A stretch of 64,000 nt of DNA from Splendidivirga corallicola (lineage in GTDB: Bacteria > Bacteroidota > Bacteroidia > Cytophagales > Cyclobacteriaceae): NCBI GenBank assembly GCA_030442035.1, contig JAUJEA010000002.1:310001-374000 (forward strand). Reading direction: 5' to 3'. Under the pieces are notes generated by a model. It was not told the DNA's origin and did no database searches. It saw only the letters and a list, made by a program, of their open reading frames with translations. This document shows, piece by piece, positions 9,292 to 18,345 of this stretch. The position numbers and the translations under genes were made by a program. Position 1 is the stretch's first letter. Every line of letters begins with the position of its first letter.

Positions 9292-10605
9292 TCAAAGATT
9301 GGCATAGTCAAAGACCAAATAACAAAAGGCCTTGACCCCATAATGCAAACCACTTTCATCAATATAGAAATCCGGTGTATGATGAGGGGCTGCCTGATCT
9401 TTTTTCCAATCCTTGGGCATTCCACCAAGAAAGAAATACAATCCCGGAACCTTTTCCTGGAAAAAAGAGAAATCTTCGGCGCCGGTAATAGCATTCATTG
9501 TTTTAACATTACTCTCTCCTACGGCTAATTGTAGTGAAGGCAACATTTTATTGGTCAAATCAGGATCATTGTAGGTGATAGGATACCCTTTGTTAATTTC
9601 AACTTCTGCTATGGCCCCCATGCTTTCGGCAATGTTAGTAGCTGTATGCTTGATCTTTTGGAAAATCAGATCTCTCATGGAGTTATCCAGCGCTCTAATG
9701 GTGCCTATCATTTCAACTTCTTCGGGAATAATATTGCTCCGCACACCACCATGTATACTACCAATAGAAATTACTGCTGCTTCCTTGGTCAATTCGGTTT
9801 GTCTGCTAATGATGGTTTGCAAACCATTAATGATTTGCGCTGAGGTCACTATTGGATCAATCCCTGTCCAGGGGGTGGAGCCATGCGTTTGTTTACCCTT
9901 AACTTTGATCGAAAAACTGTTGGAGCTTGCCATAATGCCACCTGCCCTGTATTTGATGGTTCCAACTTTTGTTCCCGAATTGATATGCAATCCGAATATC
10001 ACTTCCACATCAGGATTTTTCAATACACCTTCTTTGATCATAAGCTCGGCACCTCCCTCCTCTCCTTTTGGCGCCCCTTCTTCAGCAGGTTGGAAGATAA
10101 ATTTAATGGTTCCTTTTAGCTCTCCCTTCAATTTCGATAATACTTCTGCAGCACCCATGAGCATAGCAATATGTGTGTCATGGCCGCAGGCGTGCATTAC
10201 TCCAACATGCTGACCATTAAATGTGGTTGTTTCCTTGGAGGCAAAGGGGACATCTACCCTTTCTGTAACGGGCAAAGCATCAATATCAGCCCTTAAGCCA
10301 ATCACCGGCCCTGGATGAGCCCCTTTCAATATACCTACAACGCCTGTATGGGCTATCTCTGTTTGGACTTCCATTCCCAGGCTTTTAAGATGTTCAGCTA
10401 TTTTCTCTGCTGTTTTATACTCTCTATTTGAAAGTTCAGGATATTGATGAAAATGTCTGCGCCATTCAATGACTTTATTTTCTACTTGTGCCACATGATT
10501 TTCAATTCGCTGATAAACTTTCTTTTTTTGACCAAGAGCATTTACAGAAAAAATAATGAACAGAAAAAAACAGATGAAGTATCTTTTAGTGGAAATGATA
10601 TGCAT
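9292..10605 (-). CDS. Secreted M20D-family amidohydrolase/carboxypeptidase
   Basis: Zinc-dependent hydrolase of the M20D group (hippurate, N-acyl or indole-acetyl amino-acid hydrolase type), 437 aa. A signal peptide (FFLFIIFSVNALGQ) implies a periplasmic or secreted location. Metal-site motifs are visible: HACGHDTH (Cys140, His142) and FQPAEEG (Glu175/176). WRRHFHQYPELS, GLRADIDALPV and ITGAEDFSFF are also family hallmarks. The M20 lid/dimerisation domain occupies the middle (about residues 220-335). It lies upstream of, and on the same strand as, susC, so it could release amino acids from conjugates taken up by SusCD, but 464 bp separate them and co-transcription is not shown. Confidence 0.92.
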   Translation of the reverse strand: MHIISTKRYFICFFLFIIFSVNALGQKKKVYQRIENHVAQVENKVIEWRRHFHQYPELSNREYKTAEKIAEHLKSLGMEVQTEIAHTGVVGILKGAHPGPVIGLRADIDALPVTERVDVPFASKETTTFNGQHVGVMHACGHDTHIAMLMGAAEVLSKLKGELKGTIKFIFQPAEEGAPKGEEGGAELMIKEGVLKNPDVEVIFGLHINSGTKVGTIKYRAGGIMASSNSFSIKVKGKQTHGSTPWTGIDPIVTSAQIINGLQTIISRQTELTKEAAVISIGSIHGGVRSNIIPEEVEMIGTIRALDNSMRDLIFQKIKHTATNIAESMGAIAEVEINKGYPITYNDPDLTNKMLPSLQLAVGESNVKTMNAITGAEDFSFFQEKVPGLYFFLGGMPKDWKKDQAAPHHTPDFYIDESGLHYGVKAFCYLVFDYANL

Positions 10606-10761
10606 GATATTGCTTCTTTTGGGTTAATCGTGAAATATACCGATTTATTTCAAAGGTGAAGCAATCCGATGATTAAAAGCTGGTCTGAAAATGGTAAATA
10701 TTTGAGCCTTTTCTATCTTAATGAGGGATACAACTACTAATTAGGTATTATCCGGAGAAGG

Positions 10762-11025
10762 TCAACCGACGTTTTTGGTAAATTGATAATTAAGCCATTT
10801 ATCGTAGAAATCAACCGAACCATTCTTTCTGATAATTAAAACCCTGCTATTGGCATTGACTTTTTCAATATGTGAAAATACACCGGAACTTAATAGTTTA
10901 AAGTCCTCGTCATATACATCTATAACTCCGTTGGAACGTTGGGCAACAATAAAACGATCTCCCAATACTATATCCACAATATTGCCTAAATCCTCGATGC
11001 ACCTTTTCGTTGTATTCTCCTTCAT
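10762..11025 (-). CDS. Small hypothetical protein (WG/beta-propeller-like blades)
   Basis: 87 aa, ATG start, not recognised. The sequence contains two similar strands-and-turn units (NGVIDVYDEDFKLL and NGSVDFYDKWLNYQ), each reading like a G-x-x-D-h-Y-D motif of a WG-repeat or propeller blade. It has no signal peptide or membrane helix, so it is cytosolic. It is divergent from the small gene at 11292 across a 266-bp gap with a perfect 22-bp palindrome. Two blades are too few for a closed propeller, so it may oligomerise or be a remnant. Confidence 0.55.
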   Translation of the reverse strand: MKENTTKRCIEDLGNIVDIVLGDRFIVAQRSNGVIDVYDEDFKLLSSGVFSHIEKVNANSRVLIIRKNGSVDFYDKWLNYQFTKNVG

Positions 11026-11196
11026 CCGTTTTGATCTTTAAGTAGTATGTTGTTAGTCGTAGTTTCACGGTTGGCATTTTACAGTATTTGGATATGGTTT
11101 AATCTTCACAGGCCAGGGAACCAAAGCTTGTGCCAAACAGAAAAAAGTCCTTTCTGAAATCCTGGAGGCAGGTTTTAACGAAATATTTGATTTATC

Positions 11197-11218
11197 TTTT
11201 TCCCAAATTTGGGAAAAA
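11197..11218. promoter_or_regulatory. 22-bp perfect palindrome between divergent genes (possible operator)
   Basis: The left half is TTTTTCCCAAA and the right half is its exact reverse complement, with no spacer. A related half-site CCCAAATGTGG follows at 11223-11233. It sits in the divergent gap between two small genes, 74 bp before the right-hand start, where an operator would be expected. A terminator is less likely because both genes point away from it. Confidence 0.45.
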
Positions 11219-11291
11219 CCATCCCAAATGTGGATTTAGGGATTAAAAGAGGTACATCCATTTGATGTAAAATCCGTATCTTTAGTTAGGT

Positions 11292-11549
11292 ATGTTATCA
11301 CTAAAAGAATTCAATAATCTTCCTAAATTTGAGCAGTGTGTTTATTTGTGGCAGAAATGTTCTTTCATCACCAACCGCTTCCTAAAAGATGGCTATAGTA
11401 TCAACCTCTATTATGCCGGTAATTTTTATGCCGAGGTTTGGTACAATGGAAATTTAAATAAAGTCGGCTCCATTAAAACCTTTGAAAAACTGTCTCAGCT
11501 AAAACCCTATCTGGATAAAATCAACATCAAGGATATTTTTGATTCCTGA
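11292..11549 (+). CDS. Small conserved-type hypothetical protein
   Basis: 85 aa, ATG start, soluble, rich in aromatic residues (NLYYAGNFYAEVWYNG). Composition and codon use look like a real protein. The predicted pattern is helix, three strands, helix. No family was recognised. It is followed by repeat-rich intergenic DNA and no terminator is seen. Confidence 0.55.
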   Translation: MLSLKEFNNLPKFEQCVYLWQKCSFITNRFLKDGYSINLYYAGNFYAEVWYNGNLNKVGSIKTFEKLSQLKPYLDKINIKDIFDS

Positions 11550-11571
11550 TCGACTTCGTTTGATAGATTTA

Positions 11572-11718
11572 GGTGTCTGGTATTAGGTTTCAGGTATTAG
11601 CCCATCTTTGGTTTTTCCATATTATAGAGAAGGACGGTTTGAAGAGAATGTTGAGTTTTTAAATGAATTACGAATTTCAAATGATCAATTACGACATTAA
11701 AATTCATCATTCAAACAA
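11572..11718. repeat. Degenerate copies of the two dispersed intergenic repeat families
   Basis: 11572-11600 contains imperfect tandem words of the type GGTATTAGGTTTCAGGTATT. From 11655 there is AATTACGAATTTCAAATGATC and AATTACGACATTAAAATTCATCATTC, a decayed inverted relative of the repeat at 23985-24012. The last 8 bp overlap the end of murB. See the repeat findings. Confidence 0.4.
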
Positions 11719-12730
11719 TGTTTACTTCCGGGTTGAGCTCTATACCGAATTTATTGCTGACAGATTGCCGAATATCATAGGCCAGATCTTTTATATCACT
11801 ACCTTTTCCATTTCCATAGTTCACAAGTACGAGTGACTGCTTCTCATGTACGCCAATATTGTCAAATTTTTTGCCTTTCCAGCCACATTGCTCAATGAGC
11901 CACGCGGCAGGAATTTTATAGTTTTTTCCAGGTAGTTCGTAACCAGGTATGTTGGGGAATTCGGTTTTCAAACCCTCATAATCGATGTAATCAACTGTTG
12001 GATTCTTGAAAAAACTTCCCGCATTTCCGATTTCTGCAGGATTAGGGAGTTTACTTTCCCGTATATGGATAACGGCTTTACTGATCGTTTGTATCGATGG
12101 TTTTTCAACACCCATCTCTTTCAATGTTTCCTTTATCGCACCATAGGATATGTTGTATTGATGATTTGTTTTTGTGAGTTCAAGTGTAACCGAGGTGATT
12201 ATATACTGGTCTTTGTAGATGTTTTTAAAAACACTTTCGCGGTAGCCAAATTTACAATCTTCATTGTTGAATCGTCTAAGTTCTCCGTTTCTAAGATCAA
12301 TGGCTTCAAGCTCTTTGAATACTTCCTTTATTTCAACACCATAGGCACCTATATTCTGCATGGGAGCTGCACCCACAGTTCCGGGTATGAGCGACAGATT
12401 TTCAATGCCTCCCCAGTGATTATCAATGGCCTGCAACACAAATTGATGCCAGTTTTCACCGGCACCAATCCTGACGTGAACATAATCGTTATCTTCTTTA
12501 ATTATCTGATGCCCGGTAATGCTGATTTTTATGATAAGGCCATCGAAGTCTTGAGTAAATAAAACATTGCTTCCTCCACCCAGAATTAATTTAGGGATAT
12601 TCCTATACTTCCCGGATAGCAACAATTCTTTAAGCTCAGAGATGTTTTTTATTTCACAGAAATACCGGCCGTTTGCTTCAATCCCAAATGTATTGTATGG
12701 CTTAAGAGAAATGTTTTCCTGAATGTTCAT
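11711..12730 (-). CDS. murB: UDP-N-acetylenolpyruvoylglucosamine reductase
   Basis: FAD enzyme that reduces UDP-GlcNAc-enolpyruvate to UDP-MurNAc with NADPH in peptidoglycan synthesis (cytosol). 339 aa, type I (E. coli-like, no type IIa deletion). Features: LKPYNTFGIEA, the FAD-loop LGGGSNVLF, SLIPGTVGAAPMQNIGAYG, the type-I YRESVFK segment, the catalytic Ser in GNAGSFFKNP, and a C-terminal PAAWLIEQCGWKGKK. It is a single gene, divergent from nothing nearby, with 184 bp of plain AT-rich DNA before the kinase gene downstream of its start. Confidence 0.95.
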   Translation of the reverse strand: MNIQENISLKPYNTFGIEANGRYFCEIKNISELKELLLSGKYRNIPKLILGGGSNVLFTQDFDGLIIKISITGHQIIKEDNDYVHVRIGAGENWHQFVLQAIDNHWGGIENLSLIPGTVGAAPMQNIGAYGVEIKEVFKELEAIDLRNGELRRFNNEDCKFGYRESVFKNIYKDQYIITSVTLELTKTNHQYNISYGAIKETLKEMGVEKPSIQTISKAVIHIRESKLPNPAEIGNAGSFFKNPTVDYIDYEGLKTEFPNIPGYELPGKNYKIPAAWLIEQCGWKGKKFDNIGVHEKQSLVLVNYGNGKGSDIKDLAYDIRQSVSNKFGIELNPEVNIV

Positions 12731-12914
12731 ATAAGCATCCCAATAGTCAATGCAATTATATTAAATAATTAAGAAGATTTTGACTGGATGAGACTCATTC
12801 AAGTGTACCAAATAAGATCAATGTTGAGTTTTGAGTATGCATTTTTAACTAAACTTTCTGTCCATCAAACGAACGCTTACACCTCATTGACATAATATGC
12901 TAACAACGGATGGA

Positions 12915-14261
12915 TTAAATTAGGATCGTAAAACTGGTGCCTTTTCCTTCAACCGACTGAACTGATAGGTTTCCTTTGTGTCGTTGGATTATTTGTTTGG
13001 ACAAACTGAGGCCAATCCCCGAGCCCTGGTCTTTGGTTGTAAAAAAAGGAACAAAGATTTTGTCTAGTGTATCCGGAGGTATTCCAGGACCATTGTCACT
13101 TACCCCGATCATTGTTTTTTCCTCACTGGCTTTTTTTATGGTGAGCACTATTTTGGGGTCAGTAGTTTCCCTGAGTGCCTCCGATGCATTTTTTATCAGG
13201 TTGATGATTACTTGTGACAATAACTCCGGATCAGCCAGTATTTCCAGTGATTCGTTATTAGCTTTGATTTGAAAATTGATTCCTGCCTCCGTTAATTTTG
13301 ATTTGAAAAGGATGTTGATCCTTTCTATCAGCTCAATGATCTTAAATTTTTCAAAATTTGGTGGCGGGATTTTTGTCAGGTTGCGGTATGCTTCTGTAAA
13401 ATTCATAAGGCCCTGACTCCGATTAATAATGGCTAATAAGCCCTGATCAATTTTTTCAGTTACTTCTTCATCCAAAGCTTCTTTTTTTTCTTTCTTTTTA
13501 AGAACAATTTGATGCAATGTGGAAGTAAGTGAAGTAATTGGTGCTACTGAATTCATGATCTCATGTGTCAATATCCTGATCAGTTTTTGCCAGGCGATCA
13601 TTTCGCTCTCCTCCAATTGACCTTTGATATTCTGTAGTGATATTAATTTGTAAAAATCATGTTCAAGTTTGAATTCCTCTGCTTGTATGGCAAATTCCAG
13701 AATTTCACTCTTTGTCTTGAATTTTAAAAGTTTATTTTCTCCCGGCTTAATTTCCTTTATGGCATTCAATAATTGCTTATCCACCACTTCGAGCCCATCA
13801 ATATTGTTTAAGTGTGGCTTATCTAAAAATTTCTTTAAAGCATTGTTCATGAGATGTACATTGCCGTGTTCATCAAAACTCAATATTCCCACACTGATAT
13901 GATCTACCAATAATTGCAAATACTGGTGTTGCAGTTCTTTCTGGGTACTGATAAGTTTGAATTTATCTGTGATCTTGTTAAAAGAACTATACAATTCCTT
14001 GAATGATTTTCCCTTTCCTTGTTCATTGAAGCGTACAGAAAAATCATTTTGTAAAATGCCTAGCAGGAAAGAGGCGAAATCCCTGTTGGTTCGATCCACA
14101 TACCAAATGAATTCAACAATGGCAAGTACGATAAAAACAAAAATATAGATACTCCGAAGGTATTGCCCGGTGATAAGCACAAAATAAATCAGTCCTGCCA
14201 GGGAAATGGTAATTAGCAGAATCCTGAAAATTACGTTGATCCGGAAATTTTTATAAACCAT
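12915..14261 (-). CDS. NtrY-like membrane sensor histidine kinase
   Basis: 448 aa from the ATG at 14261, which overlaps the last codons of the response regulator gene by 11 bp. The frame extends upstream but that would put it inside the regulator. Two adjacent N-terminal membrane helices ([17 protein letters not shown] and [18 protein letters not shown]), with almost no periplasmic loop, suggest sensing in the membrane or cytosol. A HAMP-like stretch, a PAS-like domain (about 110-215), the phospho-acceptor His233 in [13 protein letters not shown], and the ATPase boxes [18 protein letters not shown] and GSGIGLSLS follow. It is the second gene of the pair, so it is coupled to the sigma-54 activator. 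Confidence 0.92.
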   Translation of the reverse strand: MVYKNFRINVIFRILLITISLAGLIYFVLITGQYLRSIYIFVFIVLAIVEFIWYVDRTNRDFASFLLGILQNDFSVRFNEQGKGKSFKELYSSFNKITDKFKLISTQKELQHQYLQLLVDHISVGILSFDEHGNVHLMNNALKKFLDKPHLNNIDGLEVVDKQLLNAIKEIKPGENKLLKFKTKSEILEFAIQAEEFKLEHDFYKLISLQNIKGQLEESEMIAWQKLIRILTHEIMNSVAPITSLTSTLHQIVLKKKEKKEALDEEVTEKIDQGLLAIINRSQGLMNFTEAYRNLTKIPPPNFEKFKIIELIERINILFKSKLTEAGINFQIKANNESLEILADPELLSQVIINLIKNASEALRETTDPKIVLTIKKASEEKTMIGVSDNGPGIPPDTLDKIFVPFFTTKDQGSGIGLSLSKQIIQRHKGNLSVQSVEGKGTSFTILI

Positions 14262-15624
14262 ATTTTTCCATTCTGCGATATAAAGCACCTCTCGAGAGAC
14301 CAAGTTCCTGGGCAGCATGGCTGATGTTACCATGATGTTTTTTTATCGAATTTCTAATAGCCCATTCTTCCAGTTTTTCGAGATTAAAATCGTCAAACGA
14401 TTGTTCCTCTGTACTTTCATTGCCTAAAAAAGCAAAATCTCCGGCCTGAAGATTGTCTGATTCACACATGATCACGGCTCTTTCAAGTGCGTGCTGTAAT
14501 TCCCTGATATTGCCAGGCCAGTGATACTTCTGTAATTTTTTCACAACATATTCCGGTACACGGATATGTTCCTTTTGGTATTTCTTGCAATATAACTTGA
14601 GAAAATGCTCTGTTAACAAAGGGATGTCTTCAATGCGTTCCTTCAGCGGTGGTAAGGTTATTTCCACGGTATTGATCCGGTATAGAAGATCTTCCCTGAA
14701 TCTTTTTTCCTTCACCATGGTAGCCAATGAACTGTTGGTAGCACAAATAACCCTGACATCAATGGGAATGGGGTCGTTGGTACCTACTCTTGTGATATGA
14801 CGACTTTGTAAGACGGTAAGTATTTTCGCTTGGAGTGGCAATGATAAATTTCCAATTTCATCCAAAAAAATTGTGCCACCGGAAGCCGCCTCGAACCTGC
14901 CAATCCTGTCCTCACGGGCATCTGTAAAAGCTCCCTTTTTATGGCCGAATAGCTCACTTTCAAACAAGTTTTCCTGGATAGCTCCCATATCCACGCTAAT
15001 GAACACTTCCTCAGCCCTGGGTGAATTTCTATGAATCGCTCTGGCTACCATTTCCTTGCCAGTCCCATTATCCCCAAGTATCAAAACGTCTGCATTGGTT
15101 TTGGCTACTTTTTCAATGGTTTTAAAAACATCGAGCATTGCCCCGGATTGACCAATAATATTGGCAAACTGGTTGTCCATAGCAGAACTTAAGATCTTCT
15201 GTTGCGATCTGAGATGTTTTACTCTTTTTTTCTCCTGACTTAAGGTATAAGCTGCATGTATCGTGCTTAAAAGTTTTTCGTTTTGCCAAGGTTTTACCAC
15301 AAAATCAATGGCGCCTTCCTTAATAGTTTTGACAGCAATATTAACGTCTCCGTAGGCCGTAATTAATATCACATTGGCGTCGATCTCCATTTCCTTGATC
15401 TTTTTGAGCCAATAGATGCCTTCTTCTCCACTTGTATCTCCTTGCTTGAAATTCATATCAAGAAGTATCACATCAAAGCTTTGTTTACCCAGAATACCAG
15501 GAATTTTTTTTGGCTCCTTTACAGTAGTCACCTCTGTGAAATGTTCTTCCAATAAAAGTTTCAGGGATAATGTGATATAGTCATCATCATCGATAACCAA
15601 TATTCTGCCCTTTGATTTACTCAT
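14251..15624 (-). CDS. NtrC-family sigma-54-dependent response regulator
   Basis: 457-aa enhancer-binding activator. The receiver domain (1-125) has DDDD at 12-15, phospho-acceptor Asp56 (ILLDMNF) and Lys111. The AAA+ domain (about 150-385) shows Walker A GDNGTGKE (184-191), the sigma-54-contacting loop as GAFTDA (231-236, last Gly replaced by Asp) and Walker B TIFLDEIG. A Fis-type helix-turn-helix (AAQELGLSRGALYRRM) closes the protein. It is first of a two-gene operon with the kinase and is divergent from the three permease genes. A sigma-54-like promoter lies before those permeases, so they are its most likely targets. Confidence 0.95.
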   Translation of the reverse strand: MSKSKGRILVIDDDDYITLSLKLLLEEHFTEVTTVKEPKKIPGILGKQSFDVILLDMNFKQGDTSGEEGIYWLKKIKEMEIDANVILITAYGDVNIAVKTIKEGAIDFVVKPWQNEKLLSTIHAAYTLSQEKKRVKHLRSQQKILSSAMDNQFANIIGQSGAMLDVFKTIEKVAKTNADVLILGDNGTGKEMVARAIHRNSPRAEEVFISVDMGAIQENLFESELFGHKKGAFTDAREDRIGRFEAASGGTIFLDEIGNLSLPLQAKILTVLQSRHITRVGTNDPIPIDVRVICATNSSLATMVKEKRFREDLLYRINTVEITLPPLKERIEDIPLLTEHFLKLYCKKYQKEHIRVPEYVVKKLQKYHWPGNIRELQHALERAVIMCESDNLQAGDFAFLGNESTEEQSFDDFNLEKLEEWAIRNSIKKHHGNISHAAQELGLSRGALYRRMEKYGL

Positions 15625-15662
15625 AACAATTAGCAGTTAACAAGGTGCAATTAACAATTAAC

Positions 15663-15704
15663 AATTACGAATTACAAGGACTGTGTAAATCGTAATTCGT
15701 AATT
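15663..15704. repeat. 13-bp perfect inverted repeat in the regulator/permease gap
   Basis: AATTACGAATTAC at 15663-15675 pairs exactly with GTAATTCGTAATT at 15692-15704 across a 16-nt spacer. It lies about 150-195 bp upstream of the sigma-54-like promoter, a distance at which enhancer sites for NtrC-type activators occur. The same word also belongs to the dispersed intergenic repeat family, so an enhancer role is only one reading. Confidence 0.5.
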
Positions 15705-15718
15705 TGACATTTATAATT
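15691..15718 (+). repeat. Dispersed intergenic repeat, family 1, copy A
   Basis: 28 bp beginning CGTAATTCGTAATTTGACAT. It is identical over all 28 bp to 23985-24012 in inverted orientation, and 26/28 identical to 54419-54446 in the same orientation. All three copies are in non-coding gaps. Confidence 0.75.
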
Positions 15719-15856
15719 TGTTCATCGTTTGGCGTTCAAAACTTTGCTGGCTCGCTGCCCATTCATGGACAGTTACTTTTCCATCTTTGGGCACTTTGAA
15801 AATCGGATCATCAATATTTTCTGCTTAAATAATTGTTTTTCAATGATTTAATGGGT

Positions 15857-15872
15857 TGGCACAGAGATTGGA
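15857..15872 (+). promoter_or_regulatory. Sigma-54-like (-24/-12) promoter of the permease operon
   Basis: TGGCACAGAGATTGGA fits the sigma-54 consensus TGGCACGNNNNTTGCW in spacing, with a perfect -24 TGGCAC. The -12 element is TTGGA instead of TTGCA/T. A start point about 12 nt on would lie near 15883, roughly 13 nt before the ATG at 15896. An NtrC-type activator is encoded immediately divergent. The match is seen directly; function is inferred. Confidence 0.55.
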
Positions 15873-15895
15873 AAGATTTTGGAAATTTTTAATAG

Positions 15896-18286
15896 ATGAT
15901 CAGGAATTACTTTACAATAGCTGTTAGAAACTTGTTGAGAAACAAGCTTGGTACGGCCATCAATATTTTGGGATTGACTATTGGCATCACTTCATTTATT
16001 CTGATTTTTTTGTTTGTAAATAACGAAAGGTCCTATGATAGTTTTCATCAAAATAAAAATGATAAGTATCGGGTCAATATAGAGCAGGATTTTGCCAGTG
16101 GAGATTCAAGGGTAGTCGGACTTACATCGGAAAGCACGGCCACCTGGTTGAGTGAAGAATTTCCCGAAGTGAAGCAGGTCATTAAAATACGGCCCTTTTT
16201 TAATCCCATGGTGATCTCCAATGGTGATAATTTTTTTAAAGACAATAACCTTTTATTCGCTGAAAAACATTTTTTTGATTTTTTCAATTTTGAATTGATT
16301 AGAGGAAATGCAGAAAAAGCGTTGGAGGCCCCTGCATCGGTGGTTATTACAGATGAACTGGCAAAGAAACTATTTGGTGATGATGAACCCATTGGTAAAA
16401 CAGTTCAGCTGAGTGGCTCCTTTGATTTGGATCTCAAGGTTACCGGTATTGTAAAGAAGACCAGCCAATCTCATATTGATCTAAACGCAGTGGTATCCTG
16501 GAATACAGCCCATCCACAAGCCGGGCCTATTGCCCGGTGGTTTAGCTATTCTTTGTATTCTTATCTCCAGCTTCATGACAATACGGATCCCATTCAGTTT
16601 GTAAAAAAAATAAATGAAAATGCCGCATTGAAATGGCCCGATGATGCCAGCAATAGCACATATACGCTACAATCATTGGATGAAATTTATTTGACTTCCA
16701 ACGAAGTGCAATTCATCGAAAATTTTAAAATTGGCAATGCGCAAAACCTGAGGATGTTATCTATCCTCGCATTCTTTGTTTTAATTATCGCTTGTGTCAA
16801 TTATGTGAATATCAATACCGCAAAATCCACTAAAAGGTCAAAAGAAGTGGGTTTAAGGAAGACATTGGGTGCTGTAAAAACCCAACTCATATTTCAGTTC
16901 ATGGGGGAAGCATTTTTGCTGGTTTTTGTTGCTTCTTTGCTCGCACTTTTAATGCTCGATATAGTAGTCCCTTTCTTTAATCAATTAACAGGTAAACCTA
17001 TAACTTTCAATGTTGATGTGGTGTTTTCTATCTTGCCAACATGTGGTCTGATCCTGGTGGCAGTGACCTTACTGAGCGGTTTATATCCGGCTTTTATTTT
17101 ATCTGCATTTCAACCCTCAGAGGTCTTGAAAACGATCTCAAGAAACAAATTAACAGGTACTTTTTCCAGACAAGTATTGATCACTTTTCAGTTTGTGATA
17201 TCCATTTCATTAATAGCAGGGACTTTCCTTGTGCTGGAGCAAATTAATTTTTTACAAAAGAAAGAACTCGGTTTTAATAAAGATCAGGTGATTGTGTTGG
17301 ATTTAGACAATTCAGAGAATCTCAGTCGAAATTTTAAGACATTCCAACAGCTTATCGGATCCCATGCCAATGTGCTTCAGACATCAGTTTCGGAAGATGC
17401 ACTGGGTTATGGTTATACAAACAATTCCGGCCATGTGATACCGGAAGGCGGTAATAATGAGAAGGTCTTAACAACCTGGTTTGGCGTGGATATGGATTTT
17501 ATCGAGACCTATGATATAGAAGTTGTCAAAGGAAGATCCTTTTCGAGGAATATGGCTTCGGATTCATCCGCAATAATTGTAAATGAAGCATTTGTACGCG
17601 CCGCCGGATGGGAAGATCCTATTCAAAAAACAATACGCTTTTCGCAAGATTGGGCACCGGTACCGGTTATTGGTGTTGTAAAGGATTTTCATTTTCAGGC
17701 ATTGTATCAAAAAGTTAATCCCATATTAATGCGGATTGCTCCTTACAATTTCTGGAAAATGTCAATTAAGATTTCAGGAAATGATGTTGCCGGAACATTA
17801 AAATTTATAAAGGAAAAATGGCAGGAATATGAGCCGAATTACCCTTTTGAATATTCCTTCGTGGATCAAAAATTTGCCAAGTTCTATGACTCAGAGCAAC
17901 GGTTACTTAAGGCCGTAACTGTCTTTTCGATCATCAGTGTGATCATTGCCTGCCTCGGACTTTATGGCCTCACTTCTTTCACTATTGAACAAAGAACCAA
18001 AGAAATAGGGATCAGAAAAGTGCTTGGTGCATCGGCATCACATATTCTACTTATTCTTAATAAAAGAACAGCTGTCCTGTTATTGCTGGCATTTCTCATT
18101 GCCTTACCCATTACTTATTTATCGACTGATAGCTGGCTACAAAATTTTGCTTATAGAATAGAAATTGATTTATGGGTATTTCTGGTGTCCGGAATACTAA
18201 CCATCTTGATTACATTACTTACTGTTAGCTATCAGGTATTCAGAGCAACATCCATAGATCCGGCCAGTACCTTAAAATATGAATAA
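15896..18286 (+). CDS. FtsX/MacB-like ABC transporter permease (1 of 3)
   Basis: 796-aa inner-membrane permease with two MacB_PCD plus FtsX units. Each has one helix, a large periplasmic domain, and three more helices. Unit 1 begins MIRNYFTIAVRNLLRNK, with a helix at about 20-40 and an FtsX bundle at about 283-430. The signature GLYPAFILSAFQPSEVLK ends the first unit and EIGIRKVLGAS lies in the second FtsX bundle. MacB-type permeases move substrates from the periplasm outward using an ATPase partner, and none is encoded nearby. First of three tandem paralogues, behind a sigma-54-like promoter. The substrate is unknown. Confidence 0.9.
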   Translation: MIRNYFTIAVRNLLRNKLGTAINILGLTIGITSFILIFLFVNNERSYDSFHQNKNDKYRVNIEQDFASGDSRVVGLTSESTATWLSEEFPEVKQVIKIRPFFNPMVISNGDNFFKDNNLLFAEKHFFDFFNFELIRGNAEKALEAPASVVITDELAKKLFGDDEPIGKTVQLSGSFDLDLKVTGIVKKTSQSHIDLNAVVSWNTAHPQAGPIARWFSYSLYSYLQLHDNTDPIQFVKKINENAALKWPDDASNSTYTLQSLDEIYLTSNEVQFIENFKIGNAQNLRMLSILAFFVLIIACVNYVNINTAKSTKRSKEVGLRKTLGAVKTQLIFQFMGEAFLLVFVASLLALLMLDIVVPFFNQLTGKPITFNVDVVFSILPTCGLILVAVTLLSGLYPAFILSAFQPSEVLKTISRNKLTGTFSRQVLITFQFVISISLIAGTFLVLEQINFLQKKELGFNKDQVIVLDLDNSENLSRNFKTFQQLIGSHANVLQTSVSEDALGYGYTNNSGHVIPEGGNNEKVLTTWFGVDMDFIETYDIEVVKGRSFSRNMASDSSAIIVNEAFVRAAGWEDPIQKTIRFSQDWAPVPVIGVVKDFHFQALYQKVNPILMRIAPYNFWKMSIKISGNDVAGTLKFIKEKWQEYEPNYPFEYSFVDQKFAKFYDSEQRLLKAVTVFSIISVIIACLGLYGLTSFTIEQRTKEIGIRKVLGASASHILLILNKRTAVLLLLAFLIALPITYLSTDSWLQNFAYRIEIDLWVFLVSGILTILITLLTVSYQVFRATSIDPASTLKYE

Positions 18287-18345
18287 ATCTATTCTGAAGC
18301 GAAGGCAGGCTATTCGGAATAAGGTATAAAATAAATAAACTCAAA

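Noticed and set aside
9575-10213. 212-codon open frame on the plus strand
   Set aside because: It is antisense to the M20D peptidase, which has complete metal-site motifs. The plus-strand translation shows no family pattern.
12065-12562. 165-codon open frame on the plus strand
   Set aside because: Antisense to murB, whose motifs are complete.
15640-15720. Possible CRISPR array from repeated AATTAACAATT/AATTACGAATT words
   Set aside because: The words are under 15 bp, irregularly spaced and have no unique spacers of constant length. They belong to the intergenic repeat family.
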